From the NCBI GenBank assembly GCA_022701365.1, contig JAKUHH010000120.1, forward strand, positions 1-20,029: a DNA stretch of 20,029 nt. Reading direction: 5' to 3'. A program made the position numbers and the translations under genes. The notes beneath the pieces are model-generated. The model had not been told where the DNA came from. It searched no databases and was given only the letters and a program-made list of their open reading frames with translations. Below, piece by piece: positions 1 through 8,599 of this stretch. Each line of letters starts with the position of its first letter. Positions within the stretch are counted from its first letter, which is position 1. This DNA is from Mycocentrospora acerina (Eukaryota; Ascomycota; Dothideomycetes; Pleosporales).

Positions 1-690
1 AGTAAGCAGCTACAGCCTATTCTAGTGCTATGCTCCTTACTATAGTTAGAAAGTTATCTTATGCTTAATAGCCTATAGTTTTAGGTAGTTTAGCCTGCTT
101 ATATTAGTTAATAATATAAATCTAGTTATCTAACTAATATTTAATATCTCTTCTTTAAGGCTTCTCCTGTAGTGCTCGATATTTAATAATAAGCTCTTAA
201 GCTTATATAGCAGTAGTTAGTGCTAGCTGCTGCTTTAAGGCTATTAGCCTGCTATGTAGGTCCTCTGTGTTAGAGATTAGATAAAGATAGTATGTAGCAA
301 TTATGCTGCTAATCTCTATTATTAGTTTACCCTCCTTATGTTTTAGTTTAGTGTATTTTACTTGCTCTTGCCTCTAGTTATAGAGCAGCTTAATGTAGAG
401 CGCTTTCTTTTCTATATTTAAGTTACTAATAGACATTACGTCTAGTTTAACCTGTTATGCAGTAGGTTTCTAGAGAGCTATAAAGATAGGCAGCTTATCC
501 TTAAGTTAAGTAATATTACAGTACTCCTATATACTGTCTACTATAGCTCTTTCTTAGTGTAGTTAATACTATGCTTCCTAGTCTGCTAGTTTGTCTAAGA
601 TAATAGTTAATTAAGCAACTGCTAAGTCACTGCAGAGTGTAATTGTAGTAGTAGACTGCTGTTGCTTAAGCTGCTGTTGCTGTTGTTGCT
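1..690 (-). pseudogene. RIP-inactivated gag of left Copia copy
   Basis: The minus strand carries the same conceptual gag as the right copy (18860-19740), including stretches similar to EEKALYIKLL and EDLHSRLIALKQQL. It is interrupted by TAG/TAA codons and missense transitions. The frame begins near a CAG/CAA tract at about 640-700 and leaves the window at position 1. No functional product is possible. The Copia gag call is based on its position downstream of the LTR and primer site, and on its resemblance to Copia gag proteins of filamentous fungi. Confidence 0.6.
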
Positions 691-711
691 ACAGTCTTAC
701 ACACAATAGAT

Positions 712-778
712 TAATTAGTGCTAATTAATTAATAGATTAATTAATAGATAGATTAATAGATAGATAGATAGCTGTAGC
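712..778. repeat. ATTA/TAGA simple repeat in Copia leader
   Basis: A low-complexity run of TTAAT and TAGATAGATAGA units. The same run appears inverted at about 18780-18835 in the right copy, so it belongs to the element's leader and is not an independent microsatellite. Confidence 0.8.
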
Positions 779-848
779 TAGGTGTTGCTAGCAGCTATAG
801 AAAAGATAGAAAAGATAGATAAGTTTTGTTAATTGCTAAAGCAATCTA

Positions 849-858
849 GGCTTATAAC
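849..858 (-). other. Primer-binding site, half-tRNA(iMet) type
   Basis: Directly after the LTR the minus strand reads GTTATAAGCC. The complement of the anticodon loop of fungal initiator tRNA-Met is GTTATGAGCC, one transition away and of the RIP type. Copia-class elements of insects and fungi are known to prime from an internally cleaved initiator tRNA, so the position and sequence fit. Confidence 0.55.
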
Positions 859-987
859 TATAAGTAAACAATTAGGAGGAACTTGTTGTATTATTAAGAG
901 TGTAGGACTCAGAGACTATATAGGAGTTAAGTGCTCACGTGCAAGCACACGTGCTTGCACCTGTGCGCTCTCAGGCGTAGGCTGACA
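859..987 (-). repeat. 5' LTR of left Copia copy (129 bp)
   Basis: On the minus strand the repeat starts TGTCAGCC and ends ACTTATA, where the other copy has ACTTACA; the terminal change is RIP-like. It has the same 129-bp length as the LTR at 18563-18691. It holds CACGTG palindromes near its outer end and a TATA-like CTATATA (916-922, plus-strand reading). The inner boundary is supported by the shorter LTR-like copies elsewhere, which lose similarity at the same point, and by the primer site that follows immediately. Confidence 0.75.
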
Positions 988-1249
988 TATATTAATAATA
1001 TATCATAAATATAGGTAAAATTTAATTAGTAGATTTATTAACAAGGTTAAATACATTACTATAAAGGTAGTGTTCCTACTAATTATATAATTAATTCTAA
1101 TATAGTGCTTAGTACTAATTACACTAAGCACTGAGCACATCACGTGACCTGGATTGATCAGTGGGGCTAGGGTTCGCTTGATTGGTCAAGGCCATCCCTT
1201 GCCCAACCTGCTCTTAACACTCACTAGGCCTAGCTCTATACCACTGTTT

Positions 1250-1294
1250 AGGGCTATGTTCTAGTATATATGAAGATTAATAGAACATAGCCCT
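1250..1294. repeat. Perfect 14-bp inverted repeat, 17-nt loop
   Basis: AGGGCTATGTTCTA at 1250-1263 pairs perfectly with TAGAACATAGCCCT at 1281-1294. A related fragment (ATATAGCCCATGTTCC) follows at about 1341. It lies about 260 bp beyond the stop codon of the minus-strand MDR gene. It could be the relic of a small inverted-repeat element or a transcript hairpin, and the sequence alone does not decide which. Confidence 0.6.
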
Positions 1295-1437
1295 GTGTCT
1301 GGTAGAAAGCACAGGGCAATAGGACTTCGCGTAAATAGAATATAGCCCATGTTCCATTTACACTGGTATTTAGTATCCTGTGAGAGGCTAGCGTGACTTA
1401 AAATACGCAGGTTGTGTATGTTACATCATAGGGTTAA

Positions 1438-1463
1438 AACTATGGTCAGGGCTGACTATAGTT
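1438..1463. repeat. Near-perfect palindrome downstream of MDR gene
   Basis: AACTATGGTCAG (1438-1449) and CTGACTATAGTT (1452-1463) pair with one mismatch around a 2-nt centre. A nested CAGGGC/GCCCTG pair extends to about 1472. It lies about 90 bp past the MDR stop codon, so it would be in the 3' untranslated or terminator region. No function is shown. Confidence 0.5.
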
Positions 1464-1554
1464 TCTGCCCTGGGTTAAAGAACTGTAATAGCGCAGCTAA
1501 CACAAGTACATTTATTAAGCGAGTTTACAGCTATCAAAATACTGTGCGGAGTGA

Positions 1555-2803
1555 CTAAAGGCCCGGTGTTATCGTTAGTCTTTGGCCACTTACTTTGCCC
1601 GCCTTGAGCAGATTCCATGCCTCTTGCACCTTGTCCAAGCCACCAAGAATTTGGACGGGCACCGGCTGCAGCCGCCCTGATGCGAACTCACTTTCCAAGT
1701 AATCCCACCACACCCACGTGGAAAAGTCCCGTGTCTTAGGGTCAAGGTAGACATCCATGATCGCCACAAAGTTTCCTTGAACTCCTGGGGGCAGCTCCAC
1801 ACCCGGCCGCAAACCCATTGTCGACAGAAAAGAACCCCCTCCGTGCGCAGCCAAGACAGCTCCTAACACAGGCTGATCCTGGGCAGCGTCAGCAGCTGCT
1901 AAGACGGCTTCGAAAGGTCCTAAATCTATAAGCTCTTGCGTTACTGTCGGTGATCTCCTGTCAACAAAGTGCACAGCACCGAAGGACTTCACAAGCTGCG
2001 CATTTTTAGAAGACGCAACGCCAACCACTGTGTAACCTGCTCTTGCAGCCAAATAGGTTGCATAGGCACCGAAAGAAGAAGAAGCGCCCCAGATGAGCAC
2101 TTTCTTGTTCTTGTTCTCGGGATTGGGATGTTCTGCTGGTTTCTCAAGGTGCAGGTGTATAAAAAGTGCACTAGCAGGATAGGCAAGGCTGGAGATGGAT
2201 ACCGCTGCTTCGAAGGACACTTCTCCAATCTGCAAGGCCATATTGTCAGCAGACAGTTGGTTATATCGCGAGATTCAAGCTGGAGATCTCGTTCCCTTAC
2301 CTTCGCTGTCATCTCTTGCGTAGTAACAGCATACTTCTGGTATGCTCCAAATCGGGGATCATTGCGGATACTTCCAGCGCTGTTGGTGACAATGCGGTCG
2401 CCCTTCTTAAAGCGGCTGACCTCTGTGCCAACTTTGACGACCACGCCAGAAAATGATACTGCACTCAGCTTAGCGACCATAATCTATAGCGGGGGCCACT
2501 CTGCTGGAAACGGATACTAACTTCCGATAATAGTCGGGTAATTCAGCTGATACGGTAGTGTTCCCTCTTGGATCTTGTATTCTGCTGGCTGGGCAGCGAC
2601 CACTTTGACCTGTCATCATGATGGTTGTCAGAACCTCTGTGCAGAGAGTTGAATGCGAGCACAAGTGAACCGGCTTCCTTGTGCACAATCCTTACCTCGA
2701 TGAGAAGTTCCCCTGGGCCTGGTTCTGGAATATCGGCAGGACCGATTTCGATCTGCTTCCCTACGCCTGGTAGCCATGCCGCTTCGTTCTGATATTCCGC
2801 CAT
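1555..2803 (-). CDS. Medium-chain dehydrogenase/reductase (GroES-like, enoyl-reductase type), four exons
   Basis: Spliced model on the minus strand: exon 1 2803-2696, exon 2 2609-2522, exon 3 2458-2301, exon 4 2229-1555. Introns of 86, 63 and 71 nt have donors GTAAGG, GTTAGT and GTAAGG, all with CAG acceptors, and the frame is continuous. It gives 342 residues, the usual length for zinc-independent fungal MDR oxidoreductases (toxD/trans-enoyl-reductase-like). The N-terminal GroES-like fold includes IEVKVVAAQP and FSGVVVKVG, followed by FKKGDRIVTN. The Rossmann cofactor loop is VLIWGASSSFG, with GASSSFG at about residues 166-172. The C-terminus has GKVSGQRLTI. It should bind NADPH and reduce an activated double bond or carbonyl; the substrate is unknown. 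Catalytic-zinc ligands of classical ADH are not apparent. The start is the first in-frame ATG, after a stop-rich leader. No premature stops occur, in contrast to its surroundings. A role in a secondary-metabolite cluster is possible, but no partner genes are present. Confidence 0.88.
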
Positions 2804-2888
2804 CAATATATAGATAGAAGTGATTAGAATATGTCAGAGAGGTGCTGAATGTGATTTTCTTTGTTTATACATCGTGAGGTGGCGGAGT

Positions 2889-2897
2889 CTTTATATA
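2889..2897 (-). promoter_or_regulatory. TATA-like box of the MDR gene
   Basis: The minus strand reads TATATAAAG about 90 bp upstream of the MDR start codon. The CT-rich stretch between it and the ATG would suit a short 5' leader. This is inferred from position and motif only. Confidence 0.45.
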
Positions 2898-2899
2898 CC

Positions 2900-3340
2900 C
2901 TATTTGAAGACATGATCGGGTACCATTCGTACAATGCATAGCGGATGCCTCCGCAACCAGCTTTGTAATACTACCGGATTAGCAATCGCGAGACGGAGCT
3001 TTACTTTGACGGAGGTGCCAAGATTTAGCTGAGTTGATACTAGTTTGGATGTTTAGTAATCAATAAGTGTAAGGTGCGCGAAGTAGTGTCTCGGCAGAAT
3101 TCCGCCTTCTTTCATAAGCAGATTTATACCGCCTACCGTCCGGATAAATCGTGTTCCAAGAAAACTGCTCTTATGCCACTCGCATGACTGTAGTCACACA
3201 CGTGATCGTACCTGTAGACTGCCATATCCAGTGTTAGCACACCATCATCTTGCACAGCCACAAGTACATGCTGTCTGAATCAAGATAAGCTTAGACATTG
3301 TTAAGATCGTGATCATGGTGGTAAAAGAACCTATAGTGCT
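2900..3340. other. Upstream region of the MDR gene, no gene seen
   Basis: Balanced-composition DNA with no open frame that I can support. It probably holds the 5' regulatory sequence of the minus-strand MDR gene. Composition falls sharply to AT-rich from about 3340. Confidence 0.5.
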
Positions 3341-4060
3341 GGGACGAAAATAAACTGATTTAGGGTTAGCATTTAGATTCTTATTTTTTATTAAACGTAG
3401 TGATTCATCGGTTTCTAATTCTAGTATTGATCTAAAACGTTGTTTAAGTTAAGTTCTAAACATAAATAAGGCTACAGATTATGCATAACCTGATTTTCTT
3501 TAGGTTAGGGGTTATTGTTACGCTAATTGAGACAAGTAATTTGCTAGCACATCCTTTACGCAAAATTTGTCAGTAGAACTAAAATTTTTACTAAAGAATT
3601 TAGTAAAACAGATATATGTTAAAAAAACAACCTTTACTAAAAGAGTGAATTAAAATACAGATATGAAAAATTTATACGTTTAATTTATAGATATGAATCT
3701 ATTGCTAAAGTTAATTGTGAATGTACTGTTAACAAGAAAAAAAAAATTATACACATACGTGAAAGAATAATACACAATTAATAACTAAAAATAGTGGATC
3801 ACTAAAGTGATTAATCAGCTAATGCACAGCCTCAGTTGATTCACGAAGAACACTACTTTTAAGATGCAAAACATAAGTCTGCAACGCATTACACAAATCA
3901 AATTATAACAAGATTTTTTTAAAGAGTAAATAATAGACCTATATCTATAATTTGTGATGTTTGTATTAGTCTATAATAATGAATTTCTAATTATATTATA
4001 ACCTTATAGTAAGAGCCTTAGATGCAGGCACCTCTTTAAAAACTACAGTCTTAACTACAA
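3340..4060. other. AT-rich, RIP-like tract without recognisable gene
   Basis: Dense TAA/TTA/ATT sequence with stops in all frames. It contains poly-A runs (about 3740) and no terminal repeats that I can pair. It is probably an old, heavily mutated repeat. Confidence 0.5.
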
Positions 4061-4300
4061 TGCTTTTTTTTAAAGAGCTGCTTAAGACTTAAAGCCTTTA
4101 ATCTTTCTTTTTTAGAAAAAAATTAATGTTATTTTAGAGTTGTTTCTTAGCTTGCTTATCTATCTTTTCTTCTTTTTTTTAAGCTTTATTTCTAAGCTTC
4201 TTTGTATCTTTCTCCTTCTTAGCAGATGTGTGCATCTAACACCTCTCTATAAGTACTTAAGCTTTAAGAAGCTTTGTTCTTTACAATCTTTAATAGCCTT
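4060..4300 (-). pseudogene. Possible C-terminal tail of a Fot1/pogo-type transposase, RIP remnant
   Basis: In one minus-strand frame, with TAA/TAG read as former Q or W, the translation is a lysine/arginine-rich stretch that includes SAKKEKDTKKLRNKA and KKRRKDRQASKKQL. This resembles the basic tail that follows the DDE domain in fungal Fot1-like transposases. No catalytic motif or terminal repeat is visible here, and basic low-complexity sequence can arise by chance in A-rich DNA. This is therefore a tentative call. Confidence 0.3.
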
Positions 4301-4490
4301 TACCTCTTAAAGCTTAATCTCTTCTCACTTAATATTTGTTTACTGCTAATTCTTTTAAGCACTAGCTACCTTTAAAGGAGACTTAAAAACAGCTCTACTA
4401 TTATAGTTTGCAGGTAGCCTAAGCAATAAAGACTTACTATGCTAATCTTACTTCTATTTTCTTCTAAAGTTAAAAACTACAGCAATACTT

Positions 4491-4597
4491 TGCGTAAGCC
4501 TGAACGTGTGCAAGCACATGAGCACTTAACTCGTACATAGTCTATAAGTCCTATACTCCTAATAATACAACAAGTTCCTCCTGATTATTTCCTCACA
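4491..4597 (+). repeat. Solo LTR-like copy of the Copia element (plus orientation)
   Basis: Aligns to the 129-bp LTR: an AGCCTG start region, GCAAGCACATGAGCACTTAACT, a degraded TATA region, CTAATAATACAACAAGTTCC, and an end at CCTCACA where the LTRs end in ACTTACA. It is about 107 bp because a stretch of roughly 22 bp in the CACGTG-rich head is absent. No 5-bp target duplication is recognisable. Confidence 0.65.
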
Positions 4598-4979
4598 AAA
4601 TGATTTAGAATTACGCAAAATTTTTGGAATTAAGAATTCTGTATAGCTATTATTAAGAAGAATTGATTATAGCTTAAAGAAAAACTATCTAAACTAGAAA
4701 TTAGAAAAGAAATTACTGCGCATTTTATTAATTAGTATTCTTAAAACATATTGGTTAAAGAGAAAAGTGAAAGAATATTTATTAAAGTCTTTAGTTAGCT
4801 TCTTTCTTTCCTTTAAGTAAAGACAAACCATAGTAATGTTTAATTTTATATGCTCTACCTTAGCTTACGTTAGTATATCATAGTTCTTATATTTATATTC
4901 GCTGCAACATCTACTTTAAAGTCAGTAAGATTTTCTAGTTAAAAAATAATAAGAACATATCAACGCTAAGAACCTTTTA

Positions 4980-5084
4980 TGTGAGTGAACAATTAGTTGA
5001 AACTTTTTGTCTTATTAGGAGTATAGGACTCAGAGACTATATAGGAGTTGAGTGCTCACGTGCTTGCACACGTGCAGGCGGACA
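4980..5084 (-). repeat. Solo LTR-like copy of the Copia element (minus orientation)
   Basis: Starts TGTGAGTGAAC and ends GGCGGACA on the plus strand, preserving TG...CA ends. The core ATAGGACTCAGAGACTATAT and GGAGTTGAGTGCTCACGTGC are nearly identical to the full LTRs. It is 105 bp long, lacking the same head segment as the copy at 4491-4597. It faces that copy across about 380 bp of AT-rich DNA, so the pair could equally be the ends of one nonautonomous element with long inverted ends. Flanking 5-mers do not match. Confidence 0.7.
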
Positions 5085-5089
5085 TATTC

Positions 5090-5242
5090 AGATATATAAT
5101 GGGTAGTAATAACAGTGGCAATATTGCTAGTCATGGGCGTGGCGATTTGCAAGCAATTCTGCCCCCTTCAGGCATGCCGCTGATGTATTGGTACGCAGTA
5201 ACGGTAGAGGATGCGTTTTTAGTTAAGACGTCGAAATTGTAG
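5090..5242. other. Island of balanced composition with an orphan open frame
   Basis: Directly beside the solo LTR the base composition changes from strongly AT-rich to near-balanced for about 150 bp. On the plus strand an open frame runs to a TAG at 5240-5242 and contains SHGRGDLQAILPPSG. On the minus strand another frame contains TVTAYQYISGMPEGG and stops at a TGA near 5135. I recognise neither product. It may be the surviving exon of a gene cut by the LTR insertion. Confidence 0.35.
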
Positions 5243-5990
5243 AATTTAGTTAAACGATGAATAGGTTTGTTAATTATGAAAAAGTAAAGGATGTTGATTA
5301 AGAAAAAGTAACAGTTTCAGTATAATTATTATTGGCATCTGATATTAGAAACAAGCTAAAGTAACATCTTAACTAAAGAAATTAATATGTCAAATTGCAA
5401 GCAAAACTTGTATAAAAGAAAATTCCTACTGTAAAGAACTTTAAGTTAGAGTAATACCAAACGTTAGGAAAAGAAACAGTGAACTAGCAAAACGTTTATA
5501 ATTTCATCTCAGGAATAATAAAAATCAAAAGTCAATGTTAACAAAGAATTAATCTTAAAGGTAAGAATTAAATATTAAATTAATTAAAATTAAGGAAAGT
5601 AGAATTTCATCACTTTTTCTATAGCAACACATACCCTGGTATATTGTCGTATTTCCTAGAACATTAAATAGACAAATTTGAGACTTAATTTAATAATATG
5701 AGTAAGAAGCTCTGATAATTATTAATTCACTTAATCTTAATTGTCACTAAATTTTGATTTAAGTTAAAACCTAACCACATCATCCTATGAATATAGCTGC
5801 GCGGTATCCCAAGCATAAAACCTTAATTATACATTATACATGATTTTAGCTACTTTTTTCTACTAATGTTAGTTTAGTAAGAAAGCAAATTGATATAAGT
5901 AGGTTAAATATATTATAGTTAATAAAGATCATTAGAGATAACTTACCTAACTTTTTTCATCAACATGAGTCTTTACTTTGGTAATTTGCT
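5243..5990. other. AT-rich tract, no gene seen
   Basis: Stops are dense in all frames and no paired repeat ends are visible. It is consistent with RIP-degraded repeat DNA or AT-rich intergenic sequence. Confidence 0.5.
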
Positions 5991-5991
5991 C

Positions 5992-6302
5992 TTACTGATT
6001 TAGGATCTTAGGGCTGTGGCAAAGATACTGTGTTGGGCCTAGAGCTGTCTTAAGTGTCAAGTTTGTGTCAGCATTATGATTGTTGGTTCCCTTTGAGTTG
6101 TATGTAAAAACATGATTTGCCAGATAACCCGGTGCGTCGTTATGCTTGAATGTGACTAGGTATTGGCGACGACCGTTGTTTACTGCAATAGCTTCCAAAA
6201 CATCGTGGACCCCAAAATGTCTGGGGTTCTGATTTGTGAAAGCATAACCCCCATCTACAACCCATTTAAAATTTGCTCTACTAGATCGAGGCTCAGGGAA
6301 GG
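5992..6302 (-). CDS. Unrecognised small protein, probable terminal exon
   Basis: A minus-strand frame stays open from a possible CATAG acceptor just above 6302 to a TAA at 5992-5994, giving about 102 codons in an otherwise stop-rich region. The base composition is also more balanced than the flanks. It contains KWVVDGGYAFTNQNPRHFG, YLVTFKHNDAPGYLANHVF and a single cysteine near the end. A GTAATT donor at 6399-6404 would join an upstream open segment (6405 to about 6525) in phase, giving a 102-nt intron. That upstream part has no convincing signal peptide, so the 5' structure is uncertain. A shorter start at the in-frame ATG (6196-6198) gives 68 residues. I know no family for it; a small lineage-specific, possibly secreted protein is conceivable. 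Confidence 0.4.
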
Positions 6303-6529
6303 CTATGTCGTGATATTTTGCAATTTTAGAAAAGCTAGATCAAAAAGATTAATAATGTTAGGATGAAAGATAGTTTACGAGATTCCAACTTTGTGCACAA
6401 TTACCTTGCACATTATATGTTATCATTTCAGTTTCTCTCAACAAATAAACACCTCTACTTTTGCAGTAAGATTTCAGTAACAGATCCCCTCGCCATCTTA
6501 TTATAAGTCTTAGCATGTAATATTACATG

Positions 6530-7260
6530 TAAATGCTTTTAATCTTCTGATTAACCAATCTACCGATCGAAACAACAAGATGTGTTACTTTGACTGACGT
6601 GAGATGTAAGCAGTGCATTACTTAAAAGTAAAATTACGCTAATAATGCAGGAAGTTTATAAAATTTACGTTGTTCAAAGGTGTAACTGTTTTCTAGTTAC
6701 ATTCAAAATGCGTTGAACTTTAAGATCTTTTAATCTGGCTCCGAAACTCTTTGTAATTTGCATCGCAGACCTAGAGATCTAGTTGCCAGCATGTATCCTG
6801 TGGTGAAAAAGTCAAATTTTATTTCAAATTGACTCCTTACGCTGCTGCTTCTAGCTAAAGCCTACATTTATATATGTATCATCAGCACAGCCATAATAAT
6901 CATAGCACAATAGCCAGATGACAGATTCTAGTCAGAGAGGCCAGCTGATTGCTGGAGGCTAGTTTCTGACCAGGGTTTTAGAAGCTGTCTTGCGGGTGCG
7001 TCGATTTTGCTAAATCATCGTACCAATTTTATCTGCAGTCAGCTAAGAGTAATTTCAAAAGATGCATTCTAACGCATTAGGTAGTGCGGGGCTGTCATGT
7101 GGCCTGCACAGCAAAGCGGTGAGATTATCACCTCAGCTGGGTATCCCTAGCATCTATGAAAAGCCACAAAGCTGTTTGCATCCAGCAAGTAGGCAATTAA
7201 AAAGGAATATGTATTGGTTACTTATAATCTCGCTTAGACCACTAAAGTAATAATCAGATT
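6530..7260. other. Mixed-composition intergenic stretch, no supported gene
   Basis: The composition is less AT-biased than its flanks, especially 6880-7160. A 62-codon plus-strand frame at 7062-7250 has no recognisable motif and no signal peptide, and I do not call it a gene. The AT-rich block resumes at about 7255. Confidence 0.4.
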
Positions 7261-7584
7261 TTAAGTTTTAAATTTTTTGCATATTGAAAAATTATTAAAC
7301 TGAACTTTATTTGCAAATTAAATTAAGCATATTTAAAATGTATATAATCTTATCACCAGATACACATAGCTTAATATTAACGCTTTTATTAATGCTCTTA
7401 TTACCACTTGAACTCTTTCCTTTTTTCTATTGCTACAATATGTAAAGTGATTTTAAAACTTTACTAATTAGATTCTTGAAACTAAATAAAGACAAATCCT
7501 TAATTCTTTTTATCCCTTTTTTAATTTAATTTTTTATTTTTTGTCTTTATGTAGAAGAAAACGCTTAAGTTCTTGCTACCCTTT

Positions 7585-8150
7585 AAAGCAGTATTTATAG
7601 GCTAAGTAGGACACTAGTAAAACAACAAAATAGAGTAGATTTTAAATAGATTCCAGGCCACCAAAAAAATTAAAGGAAATGACCACGCTAATAGGTTAGC
7701 TAAGGCAGGCCTAAAGCACACAAAAACAGAAGAGGTTACTTCTACTTTAAGCTATTTAAAAAGAAAGTTAAAAGAAGAAATAACCTTAGAATAGTAAATA
7801 AGTTATTAATAAGTAAAAAAAAAAATAAAAGCTTTAATAGTAATACTAAAAAGTAACCTAAGTTTACTATTAAAGCTAAGCTTCTACTATTTCTTAAGCA
7901 AATTACAGCAGCTTGCTTTAGCTTAAGCTAAGAAAAGGCTTTTTTAAAGCTTATTCTAGAGCTATAAGTAAAGTTAAAAAATAAGCATATTTTAGTAGCT
8001 ATAATGCGTTGCAAATACTAAGGCACTTGCTCTTATACTGCAAACACTATAATCTAAAGAGAGAGTAAATAGAGAATAAGATAAGCAGGCTAACATTAGC
8101 TGCTATCTTTAATACTAAAGCAGGGCAACTAGCTCTACTTAAGTTTTTGC
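7585..8150 (+). mobile_element. Non-LTR (LINE, Tad-like) retrotransposon remnant, 3' end
   Basis: The plus strand translates to RTLVKQQNRVDFK*IPGH at about 7605-7665. After a one-base slip in a poly-A run it continues IKGNDHANRLAKAGLKHTKT at about 7667-7730. This is the C-terminal signature of the RNase H domain found at the end of fungal LINE polyproteins (WIPGH...GNExAD..AK). The W codon is TAG and the last catalytic D of the usual AD pair is N, both RIP-type changes. Further on, MRCKY*GTCSYTANTI at 8004-8051 looks like a degraded zinc-binding C-terminus. The 5' portion is not recognisable in the AT-rich DNA before 7560, so the copy is truncated or mutated beyond recognition. Confidence 0.6.
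7830..7877. repeat. 14-bp inverted repeat inside the LINE remnant
   Basis: AGCTTTAATAGTAA (7830-7843) pairs perfectly with TTACTATTAAAGCT (7864-7877). AT-rich sequence makes such pairs easy to find by chance, so the weight is low. Confidence 0.35.
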
Positions 8151-8223
8151 AAAAATAGAAATAGCAGCAGCTTAGTAGCTGCTAGCTGCAGGAGCTCTAG
8201 ATTAGAAGAGACTACAACACATA

Positions 8224-8325
8224 ACAGGGGCCTAGCAATAGGCCTCTGCAACGCGCAACAGGGGGCTAGCAACAGCCTACAACAACAAGCAACAGGGGCC
8301 TAACAATAGGACTCTGCAACGCACA
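8224..8325. repeat. Three tandem copies of a 34-bp unit
   Basis: Units begin at 8224, 8258 and 8292, exactly 34 bp apart, each starting ACAGGGG. Units 1 and 3 differ at only a few positions, while unit 2 is more diverged (CAACAGCCTACAACAACA in its second half). The stretch is GC-richer than its surroundings. It may be a minisatellite in the tail of the LINE remnant or in another element. Confidence 0.75.
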
Positions 8326-8599
8326 AAAACAAGAAAAAGCAACAGCATAGATAGCTGTCTGCTGCAGGAGCCTTGACCTAAAGGCCTACTACAATAAAAT
8401 AGACTTAGTCTAGAATAATCTACTGTTAGTAAACTATGTAGTAAGAGCACTGCTACTGTTTTACTAGGCTTTTAGGGCTCTAGAAAAGAGAGCTTAGCTT
8501 AAGAAGGAAACCAGCGCCTTATAGACTAATGTCTGCATAGGTATTATTGTATTTAGTCTAGCTAGTTATATAGATTAATATAATATATGTAAAGAAAAG

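Larger units (their letters stand above)
1..987 (-). mobile_element. Copia-type LTR retrotransposon, 5' part, RIP-degraded (left copy)
   Basis: The reverse complement of this stretch matches 18563 to about 19550 almost base for base. The differences are mainly C/T and G/A transitions. From its outer end at 987 it reads inwards as a 129-bp LTR, a primer-binding site, a leader with TCTA/ATTA simple repeats, a CAG/CAA-rich stretch and a broken gag frame that runs off the window start. The 3' LTR and pol are not in the window. The left copy carries more transitions than the right copy, so it looks more heavily mutated. The Copia assignment rests on the gag-like translation and the half-tRNA-type primer site, since no integrase or reverse transcriptase is visible. 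Confidence 0.8.
988..1554. other. Intergenic: end of AT-rich block, then downstream region of the MDR gene
   Basis: No gene is seen. Positions 988 to about 1130 are AT-rich, with a small hairpin (GTGCTTAG at 1105-1112 pairing with 1124-1131). From about 1135 the composition becomes balanced and remains so through the MDR gene. Two stronger inverted repeats are listed separately. Confidence 0.6.

Noticed and set aside
1969..2520. 183-codon plus-strand frame
   Set aside because: It lies antisense to exons 3 and 4 and introns of the MDR gene, whose spliced frame matches a known family; the plus frame has no motif.
1555..2803. Secondary-metabolite gene cluster around the MDR gene
   Set aside because: No polyketide synthase, peptide synthetase, P450 or transporter is present in the window.
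4491..5084. Classical MITE with TA or 8-bp target duplication
   Set aside because: The ends are LTR sequence and no flanking duplication of any usual length could be found.
7062..7250. 62-codon plus-strand frame
   Set aside because: No signal peptide, motif or splice context; length is compatible with chance in this less AT-rich patch.
8224..8325. CRISPR array
   Set aside because: The 34-bp units are directly contiguous with no unique spacers, and the genome is eukaryotic.
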